64,000 bases of DNA from the NCBI GenBank assembly GCA_020722575.1, contig DYKN01000007.1, positions 44,671 to 108,670 on the forward strand. The letters run 5' to 3'. Numbering within the stretch: the stretch's first letter is position 1; every line of letters begins with the position of its first letter. Origin of the DNA: Rikenella microfusus (GTDB lineage: Bacteria; Bacteroidota; Bacteroidia; Bacteroidales; VadinHA17). Below, in pieces: positions 17,115 through 25,396 of the stretch. A program made the translations under genes and the position numbers. Under the pieces are notes generated by a model. That model did not search any database, was not told the origin of the DNA, and worked only from the letters and a program-made list of their open reading frames with translations.

Positions 17115-17966
17115 TTATTTGTACCGGGCCAGTCTTTGTAAATCTGAAGACAGAAAAGCATCGGGATTTCCTTTATTGATGCGGTGCTGGCCAAAATAAT
17201 ACATATTAGAGTCGTCAGTTCCAATCAGAATTTTAAAACAATAACTTCCTGTACTGGTGTTTCCCGGTCCCACTTTATGAAGCACAAGAATGCCGGGAGC
17301 CTTTTCGGTAATGGCTTTTACAATTTCTTCTTCTTCAACTATTTTAAAAGGAAAAGGATAAATTGCCTTCACTGCATCAATAGTATTTATTTCAGGAGCA
17401 AGATCTTCCTTTTTTGCAAGAATTGTTTTATTAATAACTTCCGGAGCATTTACATTATAATACCTCAAATATCGTCTGCCGGTAATTGAAGGCTCGCGGG
17501 CTATAAGTTGGGCATGTTTCTGCATGAAAGCAAGAATAAGGCCAAGTTTGTATCCATATTCGATATCATCTTCTTCCGCAAACGACAGTGGTACAGCACA
17601 TATCTCAGGGTTATCACTCAGGTCACTGACTTTTTTGCCCTGAATCAGGTTGATAAAATTAAATAAGCCTCCTGTTTTGTCTCGCTCAAAATGGGTCTGT
17701 GTAAGTACAATAAATGAACAGGAAGGATCAGTTCGTCTTTTATTGAACTCGACAATATCAATAAACTCATAAGGCGTTATCGTCCAGAATGAAGTGACAG
17801 CTTTTTTGATAAAAGAATTCCAGGCAGAAAATGGATCATCTTCAAGAACAACACAGGTTTTTGAAGCCATAAACTGTTTTATTTCGTCAGCTGAAGGAAA
17901 TGGCGCCTGTGCCCCCGCAAAATAAAAAAGGGAAATAAAAAGAGAAAATAAAAAAAATCTCCTCAT
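17115..17966 (-). CDS. Exported protein of unknown function
   Basis: A 283-residue protein with a signal peptide (residues 1-19, ending FAGAQA). The mature part is mixed alpha/beta with conserved-looking segments VVLEDDPFSAWNSFIKKAVTSFW and CSFIVLTQTHFERDKTGG, then GYKLGLILAFMQKHAQL. I recognise no catalytic motif or domain. It follows the gene at 17975-18739 by 8 bases and is probably co-transcribed with it. A periplasmic or outer-membrane-associated role is inferred from the leader only. Confidence 0.72.
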   Translation of the reverse strand: MRRFFLFSLFISLFYFAGAQAPFPSADEIKQFMASKTCVVLEDDPFSAWNSFIKKAVTSFWTITPYEFIDIVEFNKRRTDPSCSFIVLTQTHFERDKTGGLFNFINLIQGKKVSDLSDNPEICAVPLSFAEEDDIEYGYKLGLILAFMQKHAQLIAREPSITGRRYLRYYNVNAPEVINKTILAKKEDLAPEINTIDAVKAIYPFPFKIVEEEEIVKAITEKAPGILVLHKVGPGNTSTGSYCFKILIGTDDSNMYYFGQHRINKGNPDAFLSSDLQRLARYK

Positions 17967-17974
17967 GATAATGA

Positions 17975-18739
17975 TTATTTGACAGGTAAATATAGTGGAT
18001 TTCTTTCATTGAATTTCCTGATGTAAACGAACATCAGTTCTTTCTGTTTTTTCCTTGAAAGTTTGACGTACTCTTCATAAAGCTCAGGGTCTTTCATTAT
18101 AAGCAGTTTCACATTATTCACATCAAACTCCAATACGTTACCCGTTTCAAAATCAATCAGATACTGCCTCAACTCAGTACGGCTTGTTGTATAAGGTCTG
18201 TAATAAGGTGAATAATAAGGGTAACCGCCATAATAACTGTATGGGTAATAATAAGGATAGCCATAATAAGGGTAAAAATAGGGATCGTAATAACCATAAG
18301 GTGAATAATAGTTATATCTTGAATCATAAGTGGTAATATCGGCAACAAAATGACATATATTCCCAAAGAAAGTTATTCTATTAAATTTCCCCTGGATCAT
18401 TACATAAAGTACCCCGTTACGGGCAAAACCCCAGATATCTTCTTTCTTTACCTCCTGGCGTATCCCCATTTCATCGTAGAAATATATTTTTTCTGATGAA
18501 AAAACTTTATTGAAAAAATCTCTATCGTTATAATCGGCAGATGTTAGAATTTTGGCCTTCGGAACAGGATTGTTTGTTTTGACCTGTTCGAAGTTAAGGT
18601 ATATACCGTCCTGAAATCTGAAATCCGGAGTATATTTAACTTTTCCTTCTTCCTCCTGCCCTGATAAATTATTCAAAAAAAGGAATAAGGCTGTTATTAG
18701 AATAAAAAATCTTTCTTCCAGATTATTGATTTTCTTCAT
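17975..18739 (-). CDS. Exported protein with Tyr/Pro/Gly-rich insert, paralogue of its upstream neighbour
   Basis: A 254-residue exported protein (signal peptide about 1-27). Residues 142-182 are a Tyr/Pro/Gly-rich tract built of PYYGYPYYYPY-like units. The flanks align along most of their length with the product of the next gene upstream (18805-19596): FQDGIYLNFEQVKTNNPVPK, DYNDRDFFNKVFSS, WGFARNGVLYVMIQGKF, YLIDFETGNVLEFDVNNVKLL and the ending RNPLYLPVK have close counterparts. A GGAGG eight bases before the ATG is unusual here. Function unknown; an envelope location is likely. Confidence 0.75.
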   Translation of the reverse strand: MKKINNLEERFFILITALFLFLNNLSGQEEEGKVKYTPDFRFQDGIYLNFEQVKTNNPVPKAKILTSADYNDRDFFNKVFSSEKIYFYDEMGIRQEVKKEDIWGFARNGVLYVMIQGKFNRITFFGNICHFVADITTYDSRYNYYSPYGYYDPYFYPYYGYPYYYPYSYYGGYPYYSPYYRPYTTSRTELRQYLIDFETGNVLEFDVNNVKLLIMKDPELYEEYVKLSRKKQKELMFVYIRKFNERNPLYLPVK

Positions 18740-18747
18740 ACGCCTGT

Positions 18748-18755
18748 CCTCCTTT
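18748..18755 (-). promoter_or_regulatory. Strong Shine-Dalgarno site for the gene at 17975-18739
   Basis: AAAGGAGG on the minus strand ends eight bases before the ATG at 18739. Nearly all other genes in this window lack such a site, as usual in Bacteroidota, so it also fixes this start codon. Confidence 0.6.
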
Positions 18756-18804
18756 CAAGGTTTCGTTTATCAAAAATTATACCGAACGGAATAGGTTAAG
18801 CAAT

Positions 18805-19596
18805 TCATTTTAAAGGTAAATATAAAGGGTTTTTTTTATTATAAATTCCGATGTAATAAAAGATGAGTGCCTTTCTACGTTTAAGTGGAAGCTGGTTATA
18901 CTCTGCATAAAGTTCCCTGTCATTTTTCAGTAATTTGCTCAGATTCTGAACATTCAGTTTCTTTATTTTTCCTGTCCTGAAATCAATCAGATATTTTTTA
19001 AGGTCTCTGAAACTTACTGCATGAATTTGCTTTGCAGGTACATTCTCAGAAGGAAGATAATTACTTCGCAGTATTTTCTGATAGGTCATATAATTATCAT
19101 CATGAAGGAAAAAGCAGCTGACAGTTCCCAGCATATAAAGCTCACTGAAATATCCCTTCCACTTTACATACATAATGCCCCCTGAAGCAAAACCCCACAC
19201 ATTCTTATTGTCAATAACTGCAGTACCGCCATCTGGAAGAGTATATCTGAGCTGTTGGGTCGATAATATCCTCTTAAAAAATTCATAATCATCATAATCT
19301 TCAGCAATAAGGAGGTCACTCTTTCGAACCGGACTGTCAGTAAGAACCTGCTGAAAATTCTCATAAATGCCGTCAGTGAACCTGAAAGAAATACCATTAT
19401 TACTTTCAGTATCCTGACTATTTAATGCTCCCGGGAAAATAAGGAACAATATCAGCCACTTATTATACCAGTAATTTAAAATGAATTTCAATTGGATACT
19501 ATAAACAGATACAAAATTAGTCAATCCTCGAATAAATATACGTATATTTATAAGCAGAATATTTGCAGCAATCTGGAAATTATTCACATGATTCAA
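18805..19596 (-). CDS. Exported protein, paralogue of the 17975-18739 product
   Basis: A protein of up to 263 residues, similar to its downstream neighbour but without the Tyr-rich tract: shared segments are FRFTDGIYENFQQVLTDSPVRK, EDYDDYEFFKRILS, VWGFASGGIMYVKWKGYF, LKKYLIDFRTGKI and the ending KNPLYLPLK. The first 36 residues before LKFILNYWYNKW look out of place. A TTG at 19491 would give a simple signal peptide (hydrophobic LILFLIFPGALNS) and is a credible alternative start. The pair looks like a local duplication with later insertion or loss of the tract. Function unknown. Confidence 0.7.
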   Translation of the reverse strand: MNHVNNFQIAANILLINIRIFIRGLTNFVSVYSIQLKFILNYWYNKWLILFLIFPGALNSQDTESNNGISFRFTDGIYENFQQVLTDSPVRKSDLLIAEDYDDYEFFKRILSTQQLRYTLPDGGTAVIDNKNVWGFASGGIMYVKWKGYFSELYMLGTVSCFFLHDDNYMTYQKILRSNYLPSENVPAKQIHAVSFRDLKKYLIDFRTGKIKKLNVQNLSKLLKNDRELYAEYNQLPLKRRKALIFYYIGIYNKKNPLYLPLK

Positions 19597-19689
19597 AATA
19601 AAAGGTAGGGCAGGAAGAAATTATTTCATTTGTTTTACAAAAATATTTTCTTATAAATTTACATTCTGGATAATCTGTAAAATGAAAAA

Positions 19690-21015
19690 ATGAAAAACAG
19701 CATTCATTTTTTGATCCCCGATCATGAGTTCCCGAAGTGGTGGAATAAAACATCCCACTGGCATTATATATTTTTCCCGTCTTCCCTTATTGTGGCTATA
19801 ATTCTTTTATTGCTCAAGTATTACCTTGCAGCCGGGGTATTAATTATTATAGCCACAGCATCCGGAATTTTATTTATACGAACAACTAACAGAATATTGC
19901 ACAATCTTGCTTCGAGGCTTGAGGAATTGATTGAGTCGAGTGGCAAGAAAGATAATGTTATAAATAATTTCTCCCACAGGATACGCGAACCTCTGAATAA
20001 CCTGGTAACAGTAAGTGAACTTCTAATAAATTCGGAAGTTGAAAAGAAACACAAGGATTTGATTGAAACTCTTGTAGCGTCGACCAAGAATATGGTTGAC
20101 ATTGTCAATGAATTGACCATGCAGAGTGCCGAAAGTATTATTTATACTGAAAGGAAAAAGATCCACTTCAATATTTTTTCAACAGTTGAAAACACAATAG
20201 AACTTTTCAGGCATAAAAATCATCATCTGGATTTTATTTTAAACAGGAAGGATGTCTCATCCTTTGAGGTTATAGGTGATCCTATTATCCTGAAACAGAT
20301 TCTGCTTGATATATTTAATATCATTGCCGGGCATAAGGATGAAACACCAATTAAGGTTAACATCTCCGTAACCAGAGATCAGAAAAGTATAAAGAAGTGT
20401 TTGATAAGTTTCAGAGTTCAGGTTGACAGAGATATTGCACTTATTGACGAAGTTAAGAAAATTGGCATAAATTCGGCACGTTTGATTTATTCATCGAATG
20501 GAAGTTTCACAACAGAGCAGGGCAAAGAGTATCATGTTCTGACATTCACTCTGCCATATGAAAGCATCACCGAAGAAAAGAAGGTAATTATTGCCTCGCC
20601 TCTCATTGAGGTACTGAAGAAGAAGGAAAAGCCATCAAAGGAGCTTAAGGATGCGAATATTCTTCTCGTTGAAGATAATCCTATAAATCAGAAGATTACC
20701 ATGCTAACCCTGAAGCCGCTGGTGAAAAATATCGATACAGCATCCGACGGAAGGGAGGCCCTTGAGAAATTCGGAAGTTCAAAATATGACATTGTACTGA
20801 TGGATATTCAAATGCCTGTAATGGGTGGTTTAATAGCCGCTGAGAAAATAAGAACACTTGAAGTAAGCACAAATAACCACGTTCCAATAATTGCAATAAC
20901 TGCCAATGCAATGCTGGGCGATAAAGAAAAATGCCTATCATCTGGTATGGATGACTATATTAGCAAACCTTTCCAGCCCGGTGCTCTTATAGAAATAATC
21001 AAAAAACATCTTTAG
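19690..21015 (+). CDS. Hybrid sensor kinase-like protein with degenerate ATPase domain and intact receiver
   Basis: A 441-residue membrane protein: two hydrophobic segments (about 28-63), a dimerisation helix with the phospho-acceptor motif NFSHRIREPLN (H96), a histidine-kinase ATPase-like region (about 160-290) and a C-terminal receiver domain (about 322-441). The receiver keeps E328/D329, the phospho-acceptor D372 (LMDIQMP) and K426 (SKPF). In the ATPase-like region the usual N-box Asn is not evident (LLDIFNIIAGHK) and no D-x-G-x-G box is present, so ATP binding is doubtful. It may accept phosphate from another kinase or act as a scaffold. There is no output domain beyond the receiver. Confidence 0.85.
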   Translation: MKNSIHFLIPDHEFPKWWNKTSHWHYIFFPSSLIVAIILLLLKYYLAAGVLIIIATASGILFIRTTNRILHNLASRLEELIESSGKKDNVINNFSHRIREPLNNLVTVSELLINSEVEKKHKDLIETLVASTKNMVDIVNELTMQSAESIIYTERKKIHFNIFSTVENTIELFRHKNHHLDFILNRKDVSSFEVIGDPIILKQILLDIFNIIAGHKDETPIKVNISVTRDQKSIKKCLISFRVQVDRDIALIDEVKKIGINSARLIYSSNGSFTTEQGKEYHVLTFTLPYESITEEKKVIIASPLIEVLKKKEKPSKELKDANILLVEDNPINQKITMLTLKPLVKNIDTASDGREALEKFGSSKYDIVLMDIQMPVMGGLIAAEKIRTLEVSTNNHVPIIAITANAMLGDKEKCLSSGMDDYISKPFQPGALIEIIKKHL

Positions 21016-21062
21016 AACATACAGATTCTCTGAAAAATACGGAAATCATTTTATCGGACATC

Positions 21063-22040
21063 TCAAATTTTTATTCCAATAACGAGGATATCATCAATCT
21101 GAGTGTTGTTATTACCTATCCATTTATTGATGGTATCAGACAGGATTAATTTCTGCTGACTCATAGGCAGATTATTAATTGTGGTGAGCAAATATTTGAA
21201 ACGACGGTACATAAACTTTTTGTTCTCAGGCCCTCCGAACTGGTCAGCGTAACCGTCAGAAAACATATATAATGATGCCCCGTCGGTCAAATCCATTTCA
21301 ACAGTTTTGAATGAAAAAGCTGACGATTTTGCACCAAGAAACATTCTGTCGCCCTTAATCTCATTAAGCTTACCATCAGCAATAATATAAACAGAGCTCA
21401 ATGCTCCTGCAAATGCGAGTTTTCGTTTTGATGTGTCAACGGCACAAATTGAAATATCCATACCGTCTCTTAGAAACTGGCTTCCATCAATAGAGAAGAC
21501 ATTTTTCATCAAATCATTCAACCTATCAAGAATAAAACCAGGCTGAGTAATATTTTCATTTTTTATAATTTGATTTAAAAAATTATGCCCGAGCATCGAA
21601 ATAAGCGCACCGGGAACTCCATGCCCTGTACAGTCGGCCCCAGCAATGATATTTATCCCGTTCTGGTGGCCAAACCAGTAAAAATCACCGCTCACGATAT
21701 CTCTGGGCTGAAAAAAAACAAAGGAATCAGCAAAATTATTTTTTAAATGCGATTCAGCAGGCAACATCGCATCCTGAATATGCCTTGCATAAACCAAACT
21801 ATCAGTTATATTTTTTGTTCTATATTCAAGCTCCAATAATCTGGCATTAATTTCCCTGAGTTCCGACTCTCGCTTTCTGAGTTTCAAAAAAATCTTCAGC
21901 AAAGTTTTATAATACATTCGAGTAAGGATCCAGATAATTATAGCAGCTGTCGCTGTATAAACTAACAAACCGATTACTTTCACTTTGTCAGTTGAAGCAA
22001 TCAAGACTAAAATATTTTCTATTCTGACTAAATTATTCAA
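21063..22040 (-). CDS. Membrane-anchored SpoIIE/RsbU-type PP2C phosphatase
   Basis: A 325-residue protein with one N-terminal membrane span (about 22-42), a short coiled coil (about 45-78) and a PP2C-like SpoIIE domain. Metal-binding Asp residues are seen in DIVSGDFYW and ADCTGHGVPGALISMLG, with MFSDGYADQFGG and TQIDDILVIGIKI near the end. Such enzymes dephosphorylate serine residues of anti-sigma-factor antagonists or similar STAS proteins; none is encoded nearby. The initiator appears to be a TTG at 22040, since the next Met is at residue 43. It is convergent with the hybrid kinase-like gene, 47 bases apart. Confidence 0.88.
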   Translation of the reverse strand: MNNLVRIENILVLIASTDKVKVIGLLVYTATAAIIIWILTRMYYKTLLKIFLKLRKRESELREINARLLELEYRTKNITDSLVYARHIQDAMLPAESHLKNNFADSFVFFQPRDIVSGDFYWFGHQNGINIIAGADCTGHGVPGALISMLGHNFLNQIIKNENITQPGFILDRLNDLMKNVFSIDGSQFLRDGMDISICAVDTSKRKLAFAGALSSVYIIADGKLNEIKGDRMFLGAKSSAFSFKTVEMDLTDGASLYMFSDGYADQFGGPENKKFMYRRFKYLLTTINNLPMSQQKLILSDTINKWIGNNNTQIDDILVIGIKI

Positions 22041-22121
22041 TTATTACCGGATTTCAGACTAATTTGGATCTTCAAAATTATAATATATTATTATAAAAGC
22101 TTAATTAGCCGACCAATCTGA

Positions 22122-24023
22122 TCAATAATCTATGCTGACGAATTCTGCATCACCTCTTTTCAAAGCAAGGTAACGAAGGGACGGCGATTCGACGAAATGG
22201 TTCATTCCAGCTTCAGTCCATTTTTTATCAATTGCTTTTATTGTCGGTATTGAAGAACACACAATTTCGGGCCATTGCCTGGTAAAACCTCCTGGCCTGA
22301 AGACCTTTGAAGTGCCATCAATAAGAAGAGTTGAATCCGATAAAAAATAATGATCCCTGACGGGGTCGGAATTGCTGAGCACCAACCATGCAATTGTTGC
22401 AAGATCATTAACCTCAACCTCCTCATCAACTACAAGTGTTAATTTTACACTAATAATCTCTTCATTTTTTTTGAGTTTTTCTGATATCTCTTCCACATTG
22501 ACAATGTTATTTTTCCTTTTTGCTGCGATTACAAGAACCGAACCCTCTTCGGAATCGTAAACAATATTATATGAAGAGATTAAAGCCTGGTTTTTCAATT
22601 CTTTTAGACTCTCCTGTAATTTACCGTGATTCTTGATAATTTTACGAGTCTGGTTGGTGGCTTCCTGAGGGAGCTTTTTAGTTGCATCAATTCCCATTTT
22701 CCCTCCGAAAGTCGGGATTTCACATGCGTGGTCGAGAACATCAAGCGGACCGCTGGTAAAAATTAGATCTTTTTTGAATGAACTATTTTGAACGATTTCT
22801 TTCATAACTGCTTTATAGTTACGAATATCAACATCTTTACTCAATGCGATGATATATTTTGAAAACATCATCTGTCCTGTTCCCAGAAGTGAATTTATAA
22901 TTTTGAGACCCTGGCCGGGATATTTTTTGTCGATTGTTACAAGAACAAGGTTATGAGCCACACCCGGTGAAGGTAAATGCAGATCGGTAATTTCATTATT
23001 AAGCATGAACTTAAGGGGCATAAGGAACAGCCTTTCGGTTGCTTCAGCGAAGAACATATCTTCTTTAGGAGGTATTCCGACCACTGTTGCAGGATAAATG
23101 GCATCTGATGCATGAGTGATACAGGTAACATGAAATTTCGGGTAATGTTCTGCCAGTGAATAGAACCCTGTATGGTCGCCAAAAGGTCCTTCGATGGCAG
23201 GAGGCTCTGACGGATCGACGTATCCTTCAATTACTATATCAGCATCTTCAGGTACGTATAAATCATTTGTTATGCATTTCACCATTTTTATTTTTCGTTG
23301 AGTCAGGAAACCAGCAAGTATATATTCATCAATATTTTCAGGAAGTGGGGCTGTAGCGGCATAAGTATAGACCGGATCACCTCCAAGGACGACTGAAACA
23401 GGCATAATTTTTCCTGCTTCTTTCCAGAGCCGATAGTGGTTTGCACCGGTTTTATGCATCTGCCAGTGCATACCGGTTGTTTGGCTGTCGAATATCTGCA
23501 TTCTATACATTCCTGCATTTGGAGTACCTGTGAAGGGGTTGCGGGTATGAACTACCGGCAGAGTAATGAACCTGCCTCCGTCATTTGGCCAGCATTTAAG
23601 GAACGGGAGAATGGTGAGATCGGGATTTTTGATTACCACATCCTGACACCTGCCTCTGTGATTAGTTCTGGAGGGAATATAGCGTGAAAAGCTAATCAGG
23701 GAGGAAATACGTGAGATTCTGTTTTTCAGTGTATTGTTGCCATATATAAATTGTCTGGCAAGTTTTTGCATGCTGGCAGTCAGATTTTCAAGGTTTTCCT
23801 GGTGAAGAGCCATACTCATGCGTCTGGCAGAGCCGAATGCATTAATCAGCAGAGGGAAAGGGGTACCGGTATTTTCGAACAGTAAGGCAGGCCCACCTGA
23901 TGATATTGCCCGGTCGGCAAATTCGGTTATCTCAAGTATAGGATCAACGAAATCCTTTATTCTTATAAGTTCTCCTTCTTTCTCGAGCTGATAAACAAAT
24001 TTCCGGAGTCCAGCAGTTTTCAT
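22122..24023 (-). CDS. UbiD family prenyl-FMN-dependent decarboxylase
   Basis: A 633-residue member of the UbiD family, which uses prenylated FMN to decarboxylate unsaturated or aromatic acids. The family segments IEGPFGDHTGFYSLAEHYPKF (in part), HASDAIYPATVVGIPPKEDMFFAEATERLF and DHACEIPTFGGKMGIDATKK are present. At about 600 residues it belongs to the longer group found in Bacteroidota, often assigned to menaquinone (futalosine) biosynthesis; that pathway role is inference. The flavin prenyltransferase UbiX is not in the window. It is the first gene downstream of the structured region at 24155-24650 on the same strand. Confidence 0.9.
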   Translation of the reverse strand: MKTAGLRKFVYQLEKEGELIRIKDFVDPILEITEFADRAISSGGPALLFENTGTPFPLLINAFGSARRMSMALHQENLENLTASMQKLARQFIYGNNTLKNRISRISSLISFSRYIPSRTNHRGRCQDVVIKNPDLTILPFLKCWPNDGGRFITLPVVHTRNPFTGTPNAGMYRMQIFDSQTTGMHWQMHKTGANHYRLWKEAGKIMPVSVVLGGDPVYTYAATAPLPENIDEYILAGFLTQRKIKMVKCITNDLYVPEDADIVIEGYVDPSEPPAIEGPFGDHTGFYSLAEHYPKFHVTCITHASDAIYPATVVGIPPKEDMFFAEATERLFLMPLKFMLNNEITDLHLPSPGVAHNLVLVTIDKKYPGQGLKIINSLLGTGQMMFSKYIIALSKDVDIRNYKAVMKEIVQNSSFKKDLIFTSGPLDVLDHACEIPTFGGKMGIDATKKLPQEATNQTRKIIKNHGKLQESLKELKNQALISSYNIVYDSEEGSVLVIAAKRKNNIVNVEEISEKLKKNEEIISVKLTLVVDEEVEVNDLATIAWLVLSNSDPVRDHYFLSDSTLLIDGTSKVFRPGGFTRQWPEIVCSSIPTIKAIDKKWTEAGMNHFVESPSLRYLALKRGDAEFVSIDY

Positions 24024-24154
24024 TAATAATTTTTTAAATAAATAATCAGGGTATAAAGATATTTAAAGCAAGGGAAAAGAGGATTGTTGATAAAAATAAC
24101 TTTAATGATGAAGGATCATGGAGGATTTGAATATTAAGAAAATACAGGGGGTAT

Positions 24155-24192
24155 AAAAACAGTAATGGGAACTATTCGTTAGATTAGTTCCC
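24155..24192 (-). terminator. Stem-loop and T tract ending the candidate ncRNA
   Basis: GGGAACTA (24167-24174) pairs perfectly with TAGTTCCC (24185-24192) around a 10-base loop. On the minus strand the stem is followed after seven bases by five T residues (24159-24155). Confidence 0.45.
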
Positions 24193-24650
24193 ACTCACCG
24201 TTTGCAGCCGAAGCCACTTACGGTGGCAGGCTACAGTTATTCTGGCCGGCTGCCTTTCAGGTCTTACGATCTGAGGAAGCAACCCTGAGCTTTCCGGTAT
24301 CGCTTTTTAGGGCGATACTTTCCAGCCGTCCTTTCTTCCGCCGAGGCGGAATTCCGGGACGAAGTGTCAGTCAGGTATGCGCTGTATAACCCCGGAGGGT
24401 TTTACAACTTACAGGATTCATCAGACCGGAGTCTTTTGTTTCCTGAAGCCCTTTGACCAGGTCTTTGAAAGAGCGTTGCCGGTTTCATCGACCCACTGAA
24501 CACTGGAGACTCTTTAACAGGGTTTCCTCGTTCAGACTTCGGCTCTCTGATGCGCAGACCCGGAGGCCTGTCTGAACCTTTCAGGATCACACTTAAGCAA
24601 TCCCTTATCAGGTTCCACATCTTTGAGCAGCCTTTTATCTCTTACCTGCT
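24155..24650 (-). ncRNA. Candidate structured non-coding RNA, unassigned family
   Basis: This stretch between rplQ and the ubiD-type gene is GC-rich (about 55% in 24241-24360, well above its flanks) and full of helices. Examples are an 8-bp pairing of 24530-24537 with 24570-24577; 24204-24210 with 24247-24253; and hairpins at 24213-24227, 24258-24273, 24297-24318, 24336-24351 and 24388-24401. Read on the minus strand, the 24258-24273 hairpin has a GTAA (GNRA) loop. A consensus promoter lies just upstream (24655-24686), and the 3' end has an 8-bp stem-loop followed by a T tract. It lacks the conserved sequences of RNase P RNA and tmRNA. Reading frames inside show no protein-like features. Confidence 0.5.
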
Positions 24651-24654
24651 GAAT

Positions 24655-24686
24655 CAAAATTAATATAAGAATTCTTATTAAAGAAA
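24655..24686 (-). promoter_or_regulatory. Promoter of the candidate ncRNA with palindrome in the spacer
   Basis: TAATTTTG (24662-24655, minus strand) is a perfect -7 box with TTTC (24686-24683) 20 bases upstream. Inside the spacer lies a perfect 14-bp palindrome, ATAAGAATTCTTAT (24665-24678), exactly where a repressor would occlude polymerase. The predicted start is near 24648. Confidence 0.5.
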
Positions 24687-24714
24687 CAATTGTAGCTGTT
24701 GTTATAAACTCAAT

Positions 24715-24756
24715 ATCAACAAAAGTTATTAACAATTGTTAATAACTTTTGTTGAT
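24715..24756. repeat. Perfect 42-bp palindrome downstream of rplQ
   Basis: Two 21-bp arms meet without a spacer at 24735/24736. Each half reads ATCAACAAAAGTTATTAACA plus one A on its own strand. It starts 36 bases past the rplQ stop. It could be a terminator for the ribosomal protein supercluster, although no T run follows on either strand, or a binding site for a dimeric protein. Confidence 0.8.
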
Positions 24757-24791
24757 TTATTTAATTGATTTATAGTATTTTAGAACAGTAA

Positions 24792-25388
24792 CTATTTATC
24801 CTTGATTTCATCGTCAGGGTTTTCTGGAGCTGTTTCTGGAGTATTACCCTGAGATGTTTCGGAATCAGAAGGTTCAGTTTGTTGAATTTGTTCCACCCTG
24901 TTTTCAGGTTCTGTTTTTGGTGTCGCAGCTAACTGGGTTGCAGTGCTGGTTGTTTCAGATTTTTTCTTGGATGATCTTCTCCGGCGGGTTCCGGTTTTTG
25001 AAGGTTTTGTTTCTGCCCCGAGCCGTGCTTCATTAAAATCAACCAGTTCAATAATACACATTTCGGCATTATCACCAATACGGTTTCCGGTCTTAAGTAT
25101 TCTGGTATAGCCTCCAGGTCGATCGGCAATTTTTGGTGATATTTCCCTGAACAGTTCTGCAACAGCTTCCTTGTTTCCCAGGTAGCTGAACACCACTCTC
25201 CTCGAATGGGTTGTGTCTTCCTTCGAACGAGTAATGAGTGGTTCTACATAAGAACGTAGTGCTTTTGCCTTGGCTGTAGTTGTACTGATCCTTTTGTGTA
25301 ATATTAGTGAAGAGGCCATGTTAGCAAGCATAGCCTTCCTGTGTGAACTTGTCCTGCCTAAATGGTTTATAACTCTCTGATGTCGCAT
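24792..25388 (-). CDS. rplQ: Large ribosomal subunit protein bL17 with long acidic tail
   Basis: A 198-residue bL17. Residues 1-125 are the conserved domain ([20 protein letters not shown] ... [26 protein letters not shown]). It is followed by a basic segment ([12 protein letters not shown]) and a low-complexity tail rich in Thr, Glu, Pro and Gln of about 60 residues that E. coli L17 (127 residues) lacks. The tail is probably disordered. It is the last gene of the supercluster, 8 bases after rpoA. Confidence 0.96.
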   Translation of the reverse strand: MRHQRVINHLGRTSSHRKAMLANMASSLILHKRISTTTAKAKALRSYVEPLITRSKEDTTHSRRVVFSYLGNKEAVAELFREISPKIADRPGGYTRILKTGNRIGDNAEMCIIELVDFNEARLGAETKPSKTGTRRRRSSKKKSETTSTATQLAATPKTEPENRVEQIQQTEPSDSETSQGNTPETAPENPDDEIKDK

Positions 25389-25396
25389 AGTAAAAA

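Noticed and set aside
18169..18366. Alternative 65-codon frame across the Tyr-rich coding tract
   Set aside because: It arises from the repetitive TATTACGG-like coding sequence in another frame and has no independent support.
24155..24650. RNase P RNA, tmRNA or SRP RNA as the identity of the structured region
   Set aside because: No GAGGAAAGTCC-type block of RNase P, no tRNA-like ends or tag frame of tmRNA. The GGAAGCA-like string at 24275-24281 is not in the SRP tetraloop context.
24402..24735. Two overlapping minus-strand reading frames of 67 and 72 codons in the structured region
   Set aside because: They show no protein-like composition, overlap the promoter and helices, and read like stop-free GC-rich RNA sequence; treated as non-coding.
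24715..24756. dif site or DnaA-box origin at the palindrome
   Set aside because: It matches neither a Xer half-site pattern nor TTATCCACA, and no dnaA, dnaN or xer gene is nearby.
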